From Meridianimarinicoccus marinus (GTDB lineage: Bacteria; Pseudomonadota; Alphaproteobacteria; Rhodobacterales; Rhodobacteraceae): a DNA stretch of 64,000 nucleotides. The translations under genes were made by a program, and so were the position numbers. Under the pieces are notes generated by a model, which was not told where the DNA came from, searched no databases, and worked only from the letters and a program-made list of their open reading frames with translations. Positions 44,307 to 53,525 of the stretch are shown here, in pieces; the first letter of the stretch is position 1; the number at the start of each line of letters is the position of its first letter. Location of the stretch: the NCBI RefSeq assembly GCF_040689105.1, contig NZ_JBFBVU010000017.1:23540-87539 (forward strand), read 5' to 3'.

Positions 44307-46634
44307 TTGGACACCGATCAGCGCATCGCCCAGACCATCGCCCAGGACATCAACGCCCGCCCCCAGCAAGTCACGGCTGCGGTGCAATTGCTGGACGGGG
44401 GCGCGACGGTCCCCTTTGTGGCGCGCTACCGCAAGGAGGTTACCGGGGGGCTGGACGACACCCAGTTGCGCCTGCTGGCCGACCGGCTTGTGTACCTGCG
44501 CGAGCTTGAAGCCCGCCGCGTCGCCATCGTCAAAAGCATCGACGAACAGGGCAAGCTGACTGACGACCTGTCGCGCGCCATTGCGAAGGCCGACACCAAG
44601 GCCGCGCTGGAAGACATCTATCTTCCTTTCAAGAAAAAGCGCCGGACGCGGGCGATGATCGCGCGCGAGGCCGGCCTTGCGGCGCTGCTGGACGCGATCC
44701 GCGCCAACCGCAACGCCGATCCGGCGAAACTGGCCGAAGCGCATCTGTGCGAAGGGTTCGAGACCGCCAAGGATGCTCTGAAGGGCGCGCGCGACATTCA
44801 GGCCGAAGAGCTGTGCGAGAACGCCGATCTGCTGGGCCGCCTGCGCGATTTCCTGCACCGCGAGGCGCTGATCAGCGCGCGGGTGATCGCGGGTCAGGAG
44901 GCGCAGGGGGCCAAGTTCTCGGATTATTTCGACCACCGCGAAAGCTGGGCCAAGGTGCCCTCGCACCGGGCGCTGGCGATGCTGCGCGCGGCCAAGGAAG
45001 GCGTCGTCACCGTGGACATCGCCCCGGATCCCGAGACCGGCGCGGCGCAGGCCGAAGCCATCGTGGCCGCCCCGCTGGAGGCGCGCGGCGAAAGCCCCGG
45101 CGACCGCTGGCTGCGCGACGTGGCAGGCTGGACATGGCGCACCAAGCTGTCGCTGACCATGATGCTAGACCTGATGGGCGATCTGCGCGCACGCGCCCAT
45201 GAAGAAGCGATCACCGTCTTTGCGCGCAACCTGAAGGATCTGCTGCTGGCCGCCCCGGCCGGGGCGCGGACAACGCTGGGTCTGGATCCCGGCATCCGCA
45301 CCGGGGTGAAGGCCGCGGTGGTGGATGCGACCGGCAAGCTGCTGGCCACCGAGACGCTCTATCCCTTCCAGCCGAAGAACGATCTGCGCGGCGCCGAAGC
45401 GGCGATCCAGCGGCTGGTGACCCGACACGGGGTGGACCTGATCGCCATCGGCAACGGCACCGCCAGCCGCGAGACCGAGCGGCTGGTGGCCGACGCCTTG
45501 AAGAACCTGCCGGCAAGCGGCCCCAAGCCCACCAAGGTGGTGGTGTCCGAGGCCGGGGCCTCGGTCTATTCCGCGTCGGAACTGGCGGCCAAGGAATTCC
45601 CCGATCTCGACGTTTCCCTGCGCGGCGCGGTCTCCATCGCCCGCCGCCTGCAGGACCCGCTGGCCGAACTGGTGAAGATCGAACCGCAATCCATCGGCGT
45701 CGGCCAGTACCAGCATGACGTGGACCAGCACCGGCTGTCGAAATCGCTGAAAGCCGTGGTCGAGGACGCGGTGAACGCGGTTGGCGTGGATCTGAACACG
45801 GCGTCTGCGCCGCTGCTGGCGCATGTCTCCGGGCTGGGGCCGTCGCTGGCGCAATCGGTGGTGGACTTCCGCGATGCCAATGGGGCCTTTGCCTCGCGCA
45901 AGATGCTCAAGAAGGTGTCGGGGCTGGGCCCCAAGGCGTTCGAGCAATGCGCGGGCTTCCTGCGTATTCGCGACGGGGCCGAGCCGCTGGATGCCTCGGC
46001 GGTGCACCCCGAAGCCTATGACGTGGCGCGCAAGATCGTCTCGGCCTGCGGGCGCGACCTGCGCAGCGTGATGGGCGACAGCAAGGCCTTGGCGCAGGTG
46101 CGGGCCGAGACGTTCGTGGACGACCGCTTCGGCCTGCCCACTGTGCGCGACATCATGGCGGAGCTGGAAAAGCCGGGCCGCGACCCCCGCCCGGGTTTCG
46201 TCACCGCCAGTTTCGCCGACGGGGTCGAAGAGATCACCGACCTGAAACCGGGCATGAGCCTTGAGGGCACCGTCACCAATGTCGCGGCCTTCGGGGCCTT
46301 CGTGGATATCGGTGTGCATCAGGACGGGCTGGTGCATGTCAGCCAGTTGGCCGACCGTTTTGTCAAAGACCCGCACGAGGTGGTCAAGGCCGGCGATGTG
46401 GTGCGCGTGAGGGTTGTCGAGGTCGATGTGCCGCGCAAGCGCATCGGCTTGTCCATGCGCAAGGATGGCGGGGCCTCGGCGAAGGAAGACCGCAATGCGC
46501 GCGGTCCGCACAAGAACGATCCGCGCAAGGGCGGCGGCAAGCCCCCTCGTGGCGGCAGCGCGAAACCCAAGGGCCAGGACAGCGGCAACAGTGCCCTTGG
46601 TGCGGCCCTTCTGGACGCCATGAAAAAACGCTGA
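44307..46634 (+). CDS. tex: Transcription accessory protein Tex
   Basis: A 775-residue RNA-binding protein. Domains in order: N-terminal helical domain, YqgF-like RNase-H fold (L-G-L-D-P-G-I-R-T-G-V-K), HhH repeats (V-G-V-D-L-N-T-A-S, V-S-G-L-G-P) and a C-terminal S1 domain (G-x-V-T-N-V-A-A-F-G-A-F-V-D-I-G). The last 60 residues are basic and G/K/P-rich. The start is a TTG at 44307, since GGAG lies seven bases upstream and the protein begins at the family's usual N-terminus; the ATG-like alternative at 44211 overlaps the glcD promoter region. Confidence 0.9.
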   Translation: MDTDQRIAQTIAQDINARPQQVTAAVQLLDGGATVPFVARYRKEVTGGLDDTQLRLLADRLVYLRELEARRVAIVKSIDEQGKLTDDLSRAIAKADTKAALEDIYLPFKKKRRTRAMIAREAGLAALLDAIRANRNADPAKLAEAHLCEGFETAKDALKGARDIQAEELCENADLLGRLRDFLHREALISARVIAGQEAQGAKFSDYFDHRESWAKVPSHRALAMLRAAKEGVVTVDIAPDPETGAAQAEAIVAAPLEARGESPGDRWLRDVAGWTWRTKLSLTMMLDLMGDLRARAHEEAITVFARNLKDLLLAAPAGARTTLGLDPGIRTGVKAAVVDATGKLLATETLYPFQPKNDLRGAEAAIQRLVTRHGVDLIAIGNGTASRETERLVADALKNLPASGPKPTKVVVSEAGASVYSASELAAKEFPDLDVSLRGAVSIARRLQDPLAELVKIEPQSIGVGQYQHDVDQHRLSKSLKAVVEDAVNAVGVDLNTASAPLLAHVSGLGPSLAQSVVDFRDANGAFASRKMLKKVSGLGPKAFEQCAGFLRIRDGAEPLDASAVHPEAYDVARKIVSACGRDLRSVMGDSKALAQVRAETFVDDRFGLPTVRDIMAELEKPGRDPRPGFVTASFADGVEEITDLKPGMSLEGTVTNVAAFGAFVDIGVHQDGLVHVSQLADRFVKDPHEVVKAGDVVRVRVVEVDVPRKRIGLSMRKDGGASAKEDRNARGPHKNDPRKGGGKPPRGGSAKPKGQDSGNSALGAALLDAMKKR

Positions 46635-46639
46635 AACGT

Positions 46640-46668
46640 CAACGGCCCGCCGGTGTGGCGGGCCGTTG
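46640..46668. terminator. Bidirectional hairpin terminator
   Basis: CAACGGCCCGCC (46640-46651) pairs perfectly with GGCGGGCCGTTG (46657-46668) around a 5-base loop. It lies five bases after tex and 21 bases beyond the convergent RTX gene's stop. On the minus strand a run of six T follows after about 11 bases. Confidence 0.75.
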
Positions 46669-46689
46669 CCTGTCCTGGGTCCACAAGGA

Positions 46690-49600
46690 TCAGGCGAAGT
46701 CGAGCATGTCCGGTGTGGCGGGCATGTCGAAGGCCAGCACCGCATGGGCCGCCGTCGCCGCATCATCGGCCAGCGCGCCCACCACCGGGATCGGGGCGGC
46801 GGCATTGGCCACGGTGTCGATCCAGCCGCCGAAGGCCGCCGCGAAGGCGGTGTCGATGGCGCTGGTGCCGCCTGCGTCTCCGGCATAGGCGCCCAGATCC
46901 ACCTGCCCGGCCGAGAAGGCGAAGTCGAAGGTGTCGGCCCCGGCCGTGTCGCGGGCCAGACGGTCGGCGCCGGTGGCGGTGAACATCCCGTCCTCAAAAG
47001 CCGCGCCGATGTCGAAGCTTTGGGTGGTGTCGCCGGTCGAGATCACCAGGGTTTCGACACGGGTGGTGTCGTCGTCCATGTTCTTGATCCGCACCGCGCC
47101 CTCGGCGCCTTCGATCACCAGATCGCTGCCGCCTTCGACGAAGAACCGCAGGTCGCTGGCATCCGATGCCCCGGCGTTGCGCAGCTCCAGCGTGTCGGTG
47201 CCGCCGCCGCCGCCGGTGATGGCGTCGATCTTGCCCTCGGTCAGATCCAGCATCTGGGCGATGTCGCGGACGGCATCAAGACCGGCCTCGTCGATATCCA
47301 GTTCGGCATTCTCGGCAAAGGTGAACAGGTAGGTGTCATTGCCCTGTCCGCCGACCAGATCCGCGTCGGCACCGCTGGTGGCCAGAATGTCGTCGCCCGC
47401 TCCGCCCAGGAACTGCGCCTTGGCGTAGTCGATGAAGGACAGGGCCGAGTTGGCCGCATCCGCCACCGTGTCGATCACGCCGCTCAGCGGGTTGGCATTG
47501 GCCAGCGCGTCGCCCATGCCCTGCACCGCGGCCTCGACCCCGGCCAGCGGGTTGAACATCCCGCCGCCCAGATCCGGCATCACGCCCGAGGGCAGCGACG
47601 GCACCACCGCCGACCAGAAGAGATCGGCAAACACCCCGGTGTCGATCACCCAGTCCGCGCCCGCATCCCCGGCCATCACGTTGATCTCGTCGCCGGTGGA
47701 CAGCATCAGGTCGCTGCCATCGCCGCCGAAGGACAGGTTGTAGGTGCCGCCGCCCAGGAAGATGTCGTCGCCGGCCTCGCCCATCTGGAAGCCGATGTCG
47801 CCTGCCACGTGGAACAGATCGTCGCCGTCGCCACCGAATTGCAGGTTCAGCGAGGGGGCGCTGTCGAGCAGGCTGTCCTTGGCGTCCTGCTTCTTCTGCG
47901 CGGCTTCGGTGTCGTCATCATCGTCGTCGGTCGTGGTGGACGTGGAGGTGGTGGTGTCATCGTCGTCGTCCATGGCCGCGTCGATGGCATCCTGAATGGT
48001 CTGCCACAGATCGGCCTCGCCGTCGCCAGCCTTGGACACCATCAGATCGCCGCCGTCATTGCCGAACTGCACCATCAGGCCGGCGCTGTCGCCACGCTCG
48101 ACCGCTACCATCACGTCGGTGTCGTCGCCGCCCGACTGGACGTTGACCCGGCCCAGACCGATCATCAGATCGCTGCCCGCGCCGCCTGACTGGGCGTTGC
48201 CGGTACCCCAGCCGATCAGCACGTCGTCGCCGTCGCCACCGGCCTGGGCATTGCCCTGGCCGCCGCCGATGGCCACGTCATTGCCGCGCCCGCCGATCTG
48301 GATGTTGGCCTTGCCCGCCGCCAACATCACGTTGCTGCCGTCGCTGCCGCCCGCACCCAGGTGATCGTCCAGCTTGGCCTGCGCTGCGGCCAGGTCGAAG
48401 CCGCCCAGATTGATGTCCGTGGGCAGGGTTGACCAAAGGTGACCGCCGAATTGCAGGTTGCCGTAGCCCGCGCCGATCAGCCAGTCGTTGCCCTCGGCCC
48501 CGATCTGGATGTTGGCGCCGCCCGCGGCCAGCAGAACGTCATTGCCCGCGCCGCCATGCTGGATGTTGGTGCCGCCGACCGCGACGGCCAGGTCGTTGTC
48601 ATCGCCGCCGAATTGCAGGTTCAGGCTGCCCACTGCGAACAGCTGGTCGGCCCCATCGTCGCCAAACTGGATGTTGGTCATGCCGCCGGCGACCATCAGA
48701 TCGTTGCCGTTGCCGCCCGACTGGATGTTGGTATTGCCCACGGCGGCCATGGTGTCGTCGCCGTCGCCGCCCCATTGGCCGTTGTTGGCGCTGACCGCGA
48801 TCAGCGTGTCATTGCCCGCATCGCCGAATTGGGTGGTGGCCACCACGGCGGCCGCCTTCAGCGTGTCGTTGCCATTGCCGCCGCGCATCACGTTGACGCC
48901 ACCGGCGCTTTCCAGCAGATCGTCGCCGTCGCCGCCGAAGACAGTATTGACGCCGCCCTTGCCGATCAGGTGATCGTTGCCGCTGCCGCCGTCGATGTGG
49001 TTGACGCCGCCGATGCCCTCGATGGTGTCGTTGCCGGCCTCGCCCTTCAGGCTGTTGACGCCGCCGACGCCCTTGATGGTGTCATTGCCGTCGCCGCCAT
49101 AGGCGTTGTTCACCGCGCCATGGGCCTCGATGGTGTCGTCGCCGGTGCCGCCATACATCTCGTTGTAGGCGCCATAGCCCTTCAGCGTGTCGTTCCACGA
49201 CCCGCCATCCATCTTGTTCCAGGCGCCGCTGCCCTGCAGGTAGTCGCTGCCGGACTGGCCGTACAGGAAGTTGGTGGCCCCATAGCCCTTGACGGTGTCA
49301 TGGCCGCTGCCACCGTCCAGCTTGTTCCAGGCCCCATAGCCGTAGACCGAGTCGTCATGCGCGCCGCCATAAGCGTCATTCTTGGCGCCATAGGCATAGA
49401 GCCGGTCGTTCTGGTCGCCGCCCGACAGATAGTTGTAGGCGCCGTAGCCTTTCAGCGTGTCATAGCCGCTGGAACCCCAGATCTTGTTGGTGATGCCCTT
49501 GCCGTAAACGGTGTCATTGCCCGACCCGCCGTAGATGGTATTGGTGCCGCCATAGCCATAGATCGTGTCGTGGCCGCTGTCGCCCCACAGGGTGTTCTTG

Positions 49601-49815
49601 GCGCCATAGGCCTTGACGATGTCGTTGCCGGTGCCGCCGTGCAACTCGTTGTATGTGCCCCAGCCGGCGACAAAGTCGTTGCCAGACCCGCCCCAGAGCT
49701 TGTTCTTGTAGGCGCTGTAGCCGTACATCGTGTCATTGCCCGAGCCCGCGTCCTTGCTGCTGCTCCAGCCGTACAGTTTGTAGGTCTTGTGGATGCTTGT
49801 GCTGAAAAGTCCCAT
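46690..49815 (-). CDS. RTX-like secreted protein built on 18-residue repeats
   Basis: A 1,041-residue protein without a signal peptide. Residues about 23-450 hold 24 consecutive 18-residue units, each joining one RTX-type nonapeptide (G-G-x-G-N-D-x-x-x) to a second nine-residue half of the form x-G-x-x-N-x-x-x-G. The units shift from Y-G-Y-G-A-Y-N types at the start to G-G-x-N-I-Q types later. Further RTX units follow a short break, then a linker of D and T/S runs (about residues 613-637), more RTX units, and a C-terminal region ending M-L-D-F-A. This looks like a calcium-binding T1SS substrate; its activity is unknown. AAGGA lies seven bases before ATG 49815. Confidence 0.8.
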   Translation of the reverse strand: MGLFSTSIHKTYKLYGWSSSKDAGSGNDTMYGYSAYKNKLWGGSGNDFVAGWGTYNELHGGTGNDIVKAYGAKNTLWGDSGHDTIYGYGGTNTIYGGSGNDTVYGKGITNKIWGSSGYDTLKGYGAYNYLSGGDQNDRLYAYGAKNDAYGGAHDDSVYGYGAWNKLDGGSGHDTVKGYGATNFLYGQSGSDYLQGSGAWNKMDGGSWNDTLKGYGAYNEMYGGTGDDTIEAHGAVNNAYGGDGNDTIKGVGGVNSLKGEAGNDTIEGIGGVNHIDGGSGNDHLIGKGGVNTVFGGDGDDLLESAGGVNVMRGGNGNDTLKAAAVVATTQFGDAGNDTLIAVSANNGQWGGDGDDTMAAVGNTNIQSGGNGNDLMVAGGMTNIQFGDDGADQLFAVGSLNLQFGGDDNDLAVAVGGTNIQHGGAGNDVLLAAGGANIQIGAEGNDWLIGAGYGNLQFGGHLWSTLPTDINLGGFDLAAAQAKLDDHLGAGGSDGSNVMLAAGKANIQIGGRGNDVAIGGGQGNAQAGGDGDDVLIGWGTGNAQSGGAGSDLMIGLGRVNVQSGGDDTDVMVAVERGDSAGLMVQFGNDGGDLMVSKAGDGEADLWQTIQDAIDAAMDDDDDTTTSTSTTTDDDDDDTEAAQKKQDAKDSLLDSAPSLNLQFGGDGDDLFHVAGDIGFQMGEAGDDIFLGGGTYNLSFGGDGSDLMLSTGDEINVMAGDAGADWVIDTGVFADLFWSAVVPSLPSGVMPDLGGGMFNPLAGVEAAVQGMGDALANANPLSGVIDTVADAANSALSFIDYAKAQFLGGAGDDILATSGADADLVGGQGNDTYLFTFAENAELDIDEAGLDAVRDIAQMLDLTEGKIDAITGGGGGTDTLELRNAGASDASDLRFFVEGGSDLVIEGAEGAVRIKNMDDDTTRVETLVISTGDTTQSFDIGAAFEDGMFTATGADRLARDTAGADTFDFAFSAGQVDLGAYAGDAGGTSAIDTAFAAAFGGWIDTVANAAAPIPVVGALADDAATAAHAVLAFDMPATPDMLDFA
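48468..49749 (-). repeat. Twenty-four 18-residue repeats of the RTX-like protein
   Basis: Twenty-four tandem 54-base units on the minus strand, each encoding one canonical RTX nonapeptide and one Asn-bearing half-unit. They predict a beta-roll with calcium sites on one face and an Asn/aromatic face on the other. Confidence 0.78.
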
Positions 49816-49880
49816 GGGTCCGTTCCTTGTTTCCAGTTGCGAGGCGATGTGCCTTTGCCTGGAATGACCCTACGAAACGG

Positions 49881-49893
49881 ACCCCTGCGGGGT
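49881..49893 (-). terminator. Short hairpin after the histidine kinase gene
   Basis: ACCCC-TGC-GGGGT begins at the kinase stop codon on the minus strand and is followed by CCGTTTCG. Short stem and weak T-run. Confidence 0.35.
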
Positions 49894-51914
49894 TATGGGG
49901 CCGATCCCCCAATCGCGGGGTCGGCGGGTGCGGACACCACCGGGATGGTCAGGCGAAACACCGTGCCATGGCCGGGGCGGGACACGGGTGTCAGCCCCAG
50001 CCCGTGCGCTTCGGCCTGGGCGAAACAGACTGCCAGTCCCAGCCCGTGGCCTTGCGAGTCCGCACCCTTCTGTCCTTCCTGCCGGAAGGTGGCGATCTGG
50101 TCGGCACTCATGCCGGGGCCGGTGTCGCAGACCCAAAGCTCAACCCGTGCCCCCCGGCGGCGCGCGCCGATCAGAACCCGGCCCCGGTCGGTGTGGTTCA
50201 CCGCATTGGACACGAGGTTCGAGGCGATGCGCATCAGCACCAGCGGCGGCACCTGCACCGGCGCGCTGCTGTTCACCAGATCCAGCCGCAATCCCTTCGA
50301 GATCGCGTCCTGCTGAAACATCTGCTGCACGGTCTGCAGGATCAGGCCAAGGGCATAGGGCTCGGTCTGGTCCTCGGCCTCGGGCGGCGGGGGCGCGACA
50401 TCGCCGTCCTCCTGAGGGGCGGCATCGCGCAGGTATTCGCCCGACAGCCCCTCGATATAGTCGAAGGCCTCGCCGAGCCGGGCGCGCAGGTCGGGCTCCA
50501 GCCGTTCGCCAAGGCTGTCGAAGGTCATCCGCAATGAGGCCAAGGGCTGTTTCAGGTCATGGCTGGCGGTGGCCAACTGGCGCTGGCGATGGCGGGCCAG
50601 ATCACGGGCGCGGGAATAGGCGCGCTCGGTCTCCAGCAGTTCCTGCGCTGTTTGCGCCTCGGCCTCCAGCGCCTGCATCTGGGCTGCGACGGCGCGCGCG
50701 TGGTCGCGCCGGATCAGGATCACATGGGCCGCGAAATTGGTGATCGTGGCCACCAGCATCGTCAGATAGACGATGCGGATGGCGCCCATCAGCGGCACCG
50801 CCTCGCGCGCCCAGCCCGCTGCCACCAACACCACCACCGGAACCAGTGCGGCGACCGTGGCCAGCGACAGCCACAGCGCCGTGGCATGGGTGCGTCCCTG
50901 CTTTTGCCGCCACGCGCCGGTGCCGAAGGGGATGGCCACGAGGCTGATCGCCAGAAGCCCTTCGGCCAGCAGCGCCGCGTAAGTGCCCGGCGAGGCCAGC
51001 GCCAGAAGAAAGCCCACCGCCGAGACCCCGGCAAGCCCCCGGCACAGACGCGCCAGTCGGCTCCGGCCCGCACTGGCCAGCCCATGACCTGCCAGCAGAA
51101 AGCCCGCCCCCGACAGCGCGTACAGCAGGAAGAACCCCACCGCCGATTGCACTTCGGGCCGCTCGGGATAGAGCAGGCGAAACAGCAGCCCGTCCATGAA
51201 GGCGATGAAGGCCAACCCGGTCAGGAACAGCGCCGCGTACAGCAAGCTGATCCAGTCGCGCAGCGCCACGTAGAACGCCAGAAAGAACGCCAGCGCCGCA
51301 AGGCTGGCCGCGTAGAAGGCTGTCAGCCCGGCGGTGTCGCGCACCGTTTGCTCGGCCACCCCAAGAGGCGATTGCAGCGCCATGCGCAGGGTCTGGAACG
51401 GCCCGTATTTCACATGGGCCAGCAGGGTGACCCGCTCTCCTGGGGCGACGTAGAATTCGACGGTGCGCAGTCGCGTGGCGGCGTGCTGGGCCGGATCGAA
51501 GGGGGCAAAGATGGAATAGGTCAGCAGCGTCTCGGTCAGGCCGCTGTCGCGGATCAGATAGATGTCGACCTCGCTGACCAGTGGCAGGTGCAAGGTGATG
51601 GCGAAAGGATCGGGCGGGCGGCCGTCATCAAGGCTGGTATTGGTCAGCTCCACCCCGGCCCAGGCTTCGGGCGCATAGTTGGTCGACAGGCTGTCCAGCG
51701 CCAGCCCGGCGCTGAATCCGCCCGCGCGAAACCGTGCCAGCATCACCGCCAGATCCAGCCCCTGCCCCGGCGCATGGGTCAGATGCGGGGTCAGATCGAC
51801 CGCATCTCCGCTTGCTGTAATGTCCAGCGCGCGGGCCGGCGGCGCGGCCCACAGGCCTGTGGTCATGACCAGAAGGGCCGTCCAGAGAAGGAAAAAGGCG
51901 CGTCGGGGCAACAT
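49893..51914 (-). CDS. Sensor histidine kinase with 7TM-DISM receptor
   Basis: A 673-residue sensor. A signal peptide (about residues 1-28) leads into a periplasmic DISM-type domain (about 30-185), seven membrane helices (about 190-400), a coiled-coil-like segment rich in E and A, and a kinase core. The phospho-accepting His is near residue 452 in A-S-H-D-L-K-Q-P-L; the ATP-binding region has N-L-V-S-N-A-V-N-H-T, D-T-G-P-G-M and G-L-G-L-A-V motifs. ATG 51914 is preferred over GTG 51920. The ligand is unknown; carbohydrate-like molecules are suggested for the domain type. The LuxR-type regulator at 52.9 kb is the likely partner. Confidence 0.83.
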   Translation of the reverse strand: MLPRRAFFLLWTALLVMTTGLWAAPPARALDITASGDAVDLTPHLTHAPGQGLDLAVMLARFRAGGFSAGLALDSLSTNYAPEAWAGVELTNTSLDDGRPPDPFAITLHLPLVSEVDIYLIRDSGLTETLLTYSIFAPFDPAQHAATRLRTVEFYVAPGERVTLLAHVKYGPFQTLRMALQSPLGVAEQTVRDTAGLTAFYAASLAALAFFLAFYVALRDWISLLYAALFLTGLAFIAFMDGLLFRLLYPERPEVQSAVGFFLLYALSGAGFLLAGHGLASAGRSRLARLCRGLAGVSAVGFLLALASPGTYAALLAEGLLAISLVAIPFGTGAWRQKQGRTHATALWLSLATVAALVPVVVLVAAGWAREAVPLMGAIRIVYLTMLVATITNFAAHVILIRRDHARAVAAQMQALEAEAQTAQELLETERAYSRARDLARHRQRQLATASHDLKQPLASLRMTFDSLGERLEPDLRARLGEAFDYIEGLSGEYLRDAAPQEDGDVAPPPPEAEDQTEPYALGLILQTVQQMFQQDAISKGLRLDLVNSSAPVQVPPLVLMRIASNLVSNAVNHTDRGRVLIGARRRGARVELWVCDTGPGMSADQIATFRQEGQKGADSQGHGLGLAVCFAQAEAHGLGLTPVSRPGHGTVFRLTIPVVSAPADPAIGGSAP

Positions 51915-52060
51915 GGGCACTCGCGGTCAGGATCGCTGTCACCATGGGCCGGGTTGCGCGCGGCTGGCAAGTGCGCGGCGCGGCGATTGGTGGATCGACC
52001 TCATATCGCGCGGCAAAGGGCGGCGCGATGTTGAAGGCACACAGAACGGAGCCCCACGGC

Positions 52061-52447
52061 ATGTTTCTTCGCCTCCTGATGACCGCCTTCACCCTCGCCA
52101 CAACCCCGGCCGCCGCGCAGCCCGAGATCCTGCAAAGCGGCGCCCATGATCTGATCGGCGCGCAATATACCGATGGCCCCCTGGACGACGCGGTGCTGGT
52201 CTGCCTGAAGAACCGCTCTACCCGTGGTGTGCAGAAGACGCTGCGCAACCATGCCGACGGCTCTGCCCGCATCCTGCTGCCCGATCCGGGTGTTGGCTGC
52301 GTGGCCTTCGCCCCCACCCGCCACGTGTTCTACTTCGAAAAACAGCCCGGACGCCAGCCGGTCACGGTGCTGTCGGTGCCGGTGGACCTGAGCCAACGGG
52401 CCGGGCAAACACTGACGTTCGACTGGTTGCGCGACAGCGCGCCGTGA
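52061..52447 (+). CDS. Small exported protein of unknown function
   Basis: A 128-residue protein with an N-terminal signal peptide (M-F-L-R-L-L-M-T-A-F then T-T-P-A-A-A-Q). ATG 52061 has GGAG nine bases upstream; a longer frame from 52028 would destroy the signal. The mature part contains two cysteines (in V-L-V-C-L-K and V-G-C-V-A), which may form a disulfide. No family recognised. It lies between the kinase and its probable response regulator. Confidence 0.6.
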   Translation: MFLRLLMTAFTLATTPAAAQPEILQSGAHDLIGAQYTDGPLDDAVLVCLKNRSTRGVQKTLRNHADGSARILLPDPGVGCVAFAPTRHVFYFEKQPGRQPVTVLSVPVDLSQRAGQTLTFDWLRDSAP

Positions 52448-52774
52448 TCACTGCCCGGCGCGATGCCGGTCGTCGGCCTGCCGCAACTCGGCCGGGGTAA
52501 TGCGCCCGTCCTTGTCGCCGTCGGCGATGGAGAACGCCAGCCCATAGGCACCGAAAAACCGGATCTGGCGCGCGGTGGGCTGACCCTGCTGCGCCATCGC
52601 CTGCACGAAGGTCTTGAATTCGGGCTTGGTCAGGCTCCGATCCCGATCCGCATCGGCCAGCACGAAGGCATCGATCTCGCCCTGCGTGGGGCGCAGATCC
52701 TCGGCCGCCCACAGCGGGGCGGTAGCGATCAGGGCCGCGCCAAGGAGCGTTCTGCCAAATCCTGTTGTCTGCAT
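52448..52774 (-). CDS. Exported EF-hand protein
   Basis: A 108-residue protein with a signal peptide ending near A-P-L-W-A and two EF-hand loops: D-A-D-R-D-R-S-L-T-K-P-E-F and D-G-D-K-D-G-R-I-T-P-A-E-L. Both loops have the usual Asp/Glu ligands, so calcium binding is likely. ATG 52774 with GGGAG six bases upstream is preferred over the longer frame. It is convergent with the small exported gene to its left (the stops abut). Confidence 0.75.
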   Translation of the reverse strand: MQTTGFGRTLLGAALIATAPLWAAEDLRPTQGEIDAFVLADADRDRSLTKPEFKTFVQAMAQQGQPTARQIRFFGAYGLAFSIADGDKDGRITPAELRQADDRHRAGQ

Positions 52775-52875
52775 GTCGCGCTCCCGTCCCTGCCGCGTCG
52801 CCGAAACCCATTGCACCCCATATGTGCTGCGGCCATGCTTGCCAGATTACCGCAGTTTCGGCGAGGGCGCCTGTC

Positions 52876-53523
52876 GTGAAAACCTACACTTGTGTGATCG
52901 CCGATGACCACGCCATCGTGCGCGGCGGGTTGCGCGCCGCGCTGGAAGCCCCCGGCCTGATCGAGGAACACGGCATCACGGTCGTGGCCGAGGCCGCCAA
53001 CGGCCTTGAAGCCATCGCCGCCCTGCGCCAGCACCGCCCCAGCCTGATGCTGCTGGACGTGCAGATGCCCCTGGCGGGCGGCACAGAGGTGCTGCTGGAG
53101 GCCCGGCGCTGGTCGCCCGACACCAGGATCGTGGTGCTGACCGGCATTTCCGCCGTGGGCAAGCTGAGCGAGTTGATCGACAGCGGCGTTGACGGGCTGT
53201 TTTCCAAGGCCACCGAGAACGACGCGCTCTATGCCGCCCTGCCGAAAATCCTGCGCGGCGGGCGGGTGATCTCGGACCATGTGGCGGCCTTGCTGGAAGA
53301 TCGCGCCGCGCCCTCGCCCCTGACCGACCGCGAACGCCAGACCCTGAACCTGATCGTCGCGGGCCAGTCGAACAAGGAAATGGCGCAGATCCTGGGCATC
53401 AGCGCCAAGACCGTGGACCGGCACCGGACCTCGCTGATGCAGAAGCTGGACGTGCATTCGGTGGCCCAGCTGATCGCCTTTGCCCTGCGCGAAGGGCTGA
53501 TCGATCCGTCCGCGGAACTTTGA
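52876..53523 (+). CDS. LuxR/NarL-family response regulator
   Basis: A 215-residue regulator. The receiver domain has D9-D10 and the phospho-accepting D61 (L-L-D-V-Q-M-P), plus a conserved Thr and Lys later. The HTH has L-T-D-R-E-R-Q-T-L-N-L-I-V-A-G-Q-S-N-K-E-M-A. The GTG at 52876 is chosen because it starts the receiver fold and has GAGGG upstream. The DISM kinase is the nearest possible partner, with two small exported genes in between. Confidence 0.88.
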   Translation: MKTYTCVIADDHAIVRGGLRAALEAPGLIEEHGITVVAEAANGLEAIAALRQHRPSLMLLDVQMPLAGGTEVLLEARRWSPDTRIVVLTGISAVGKLSELIDSGVDGLFSKATENDALYAALPKILRGGRVISDHVAALLEDRAAPSPLTDRERQTLNLIVAGQSNKEMAQILGISAKTVDRHRTSLMQKLDVHSVAQLIAFALREGLIDPSAEL

Positions 53524-53525
53524 TC

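Noticed and set aside
46690..49815. The repeated 54-base units as a possible CRISPR or satellite array
   Set aside because: The units are in-frame coding repeats with strong amino acid conservation and no spacer structure.
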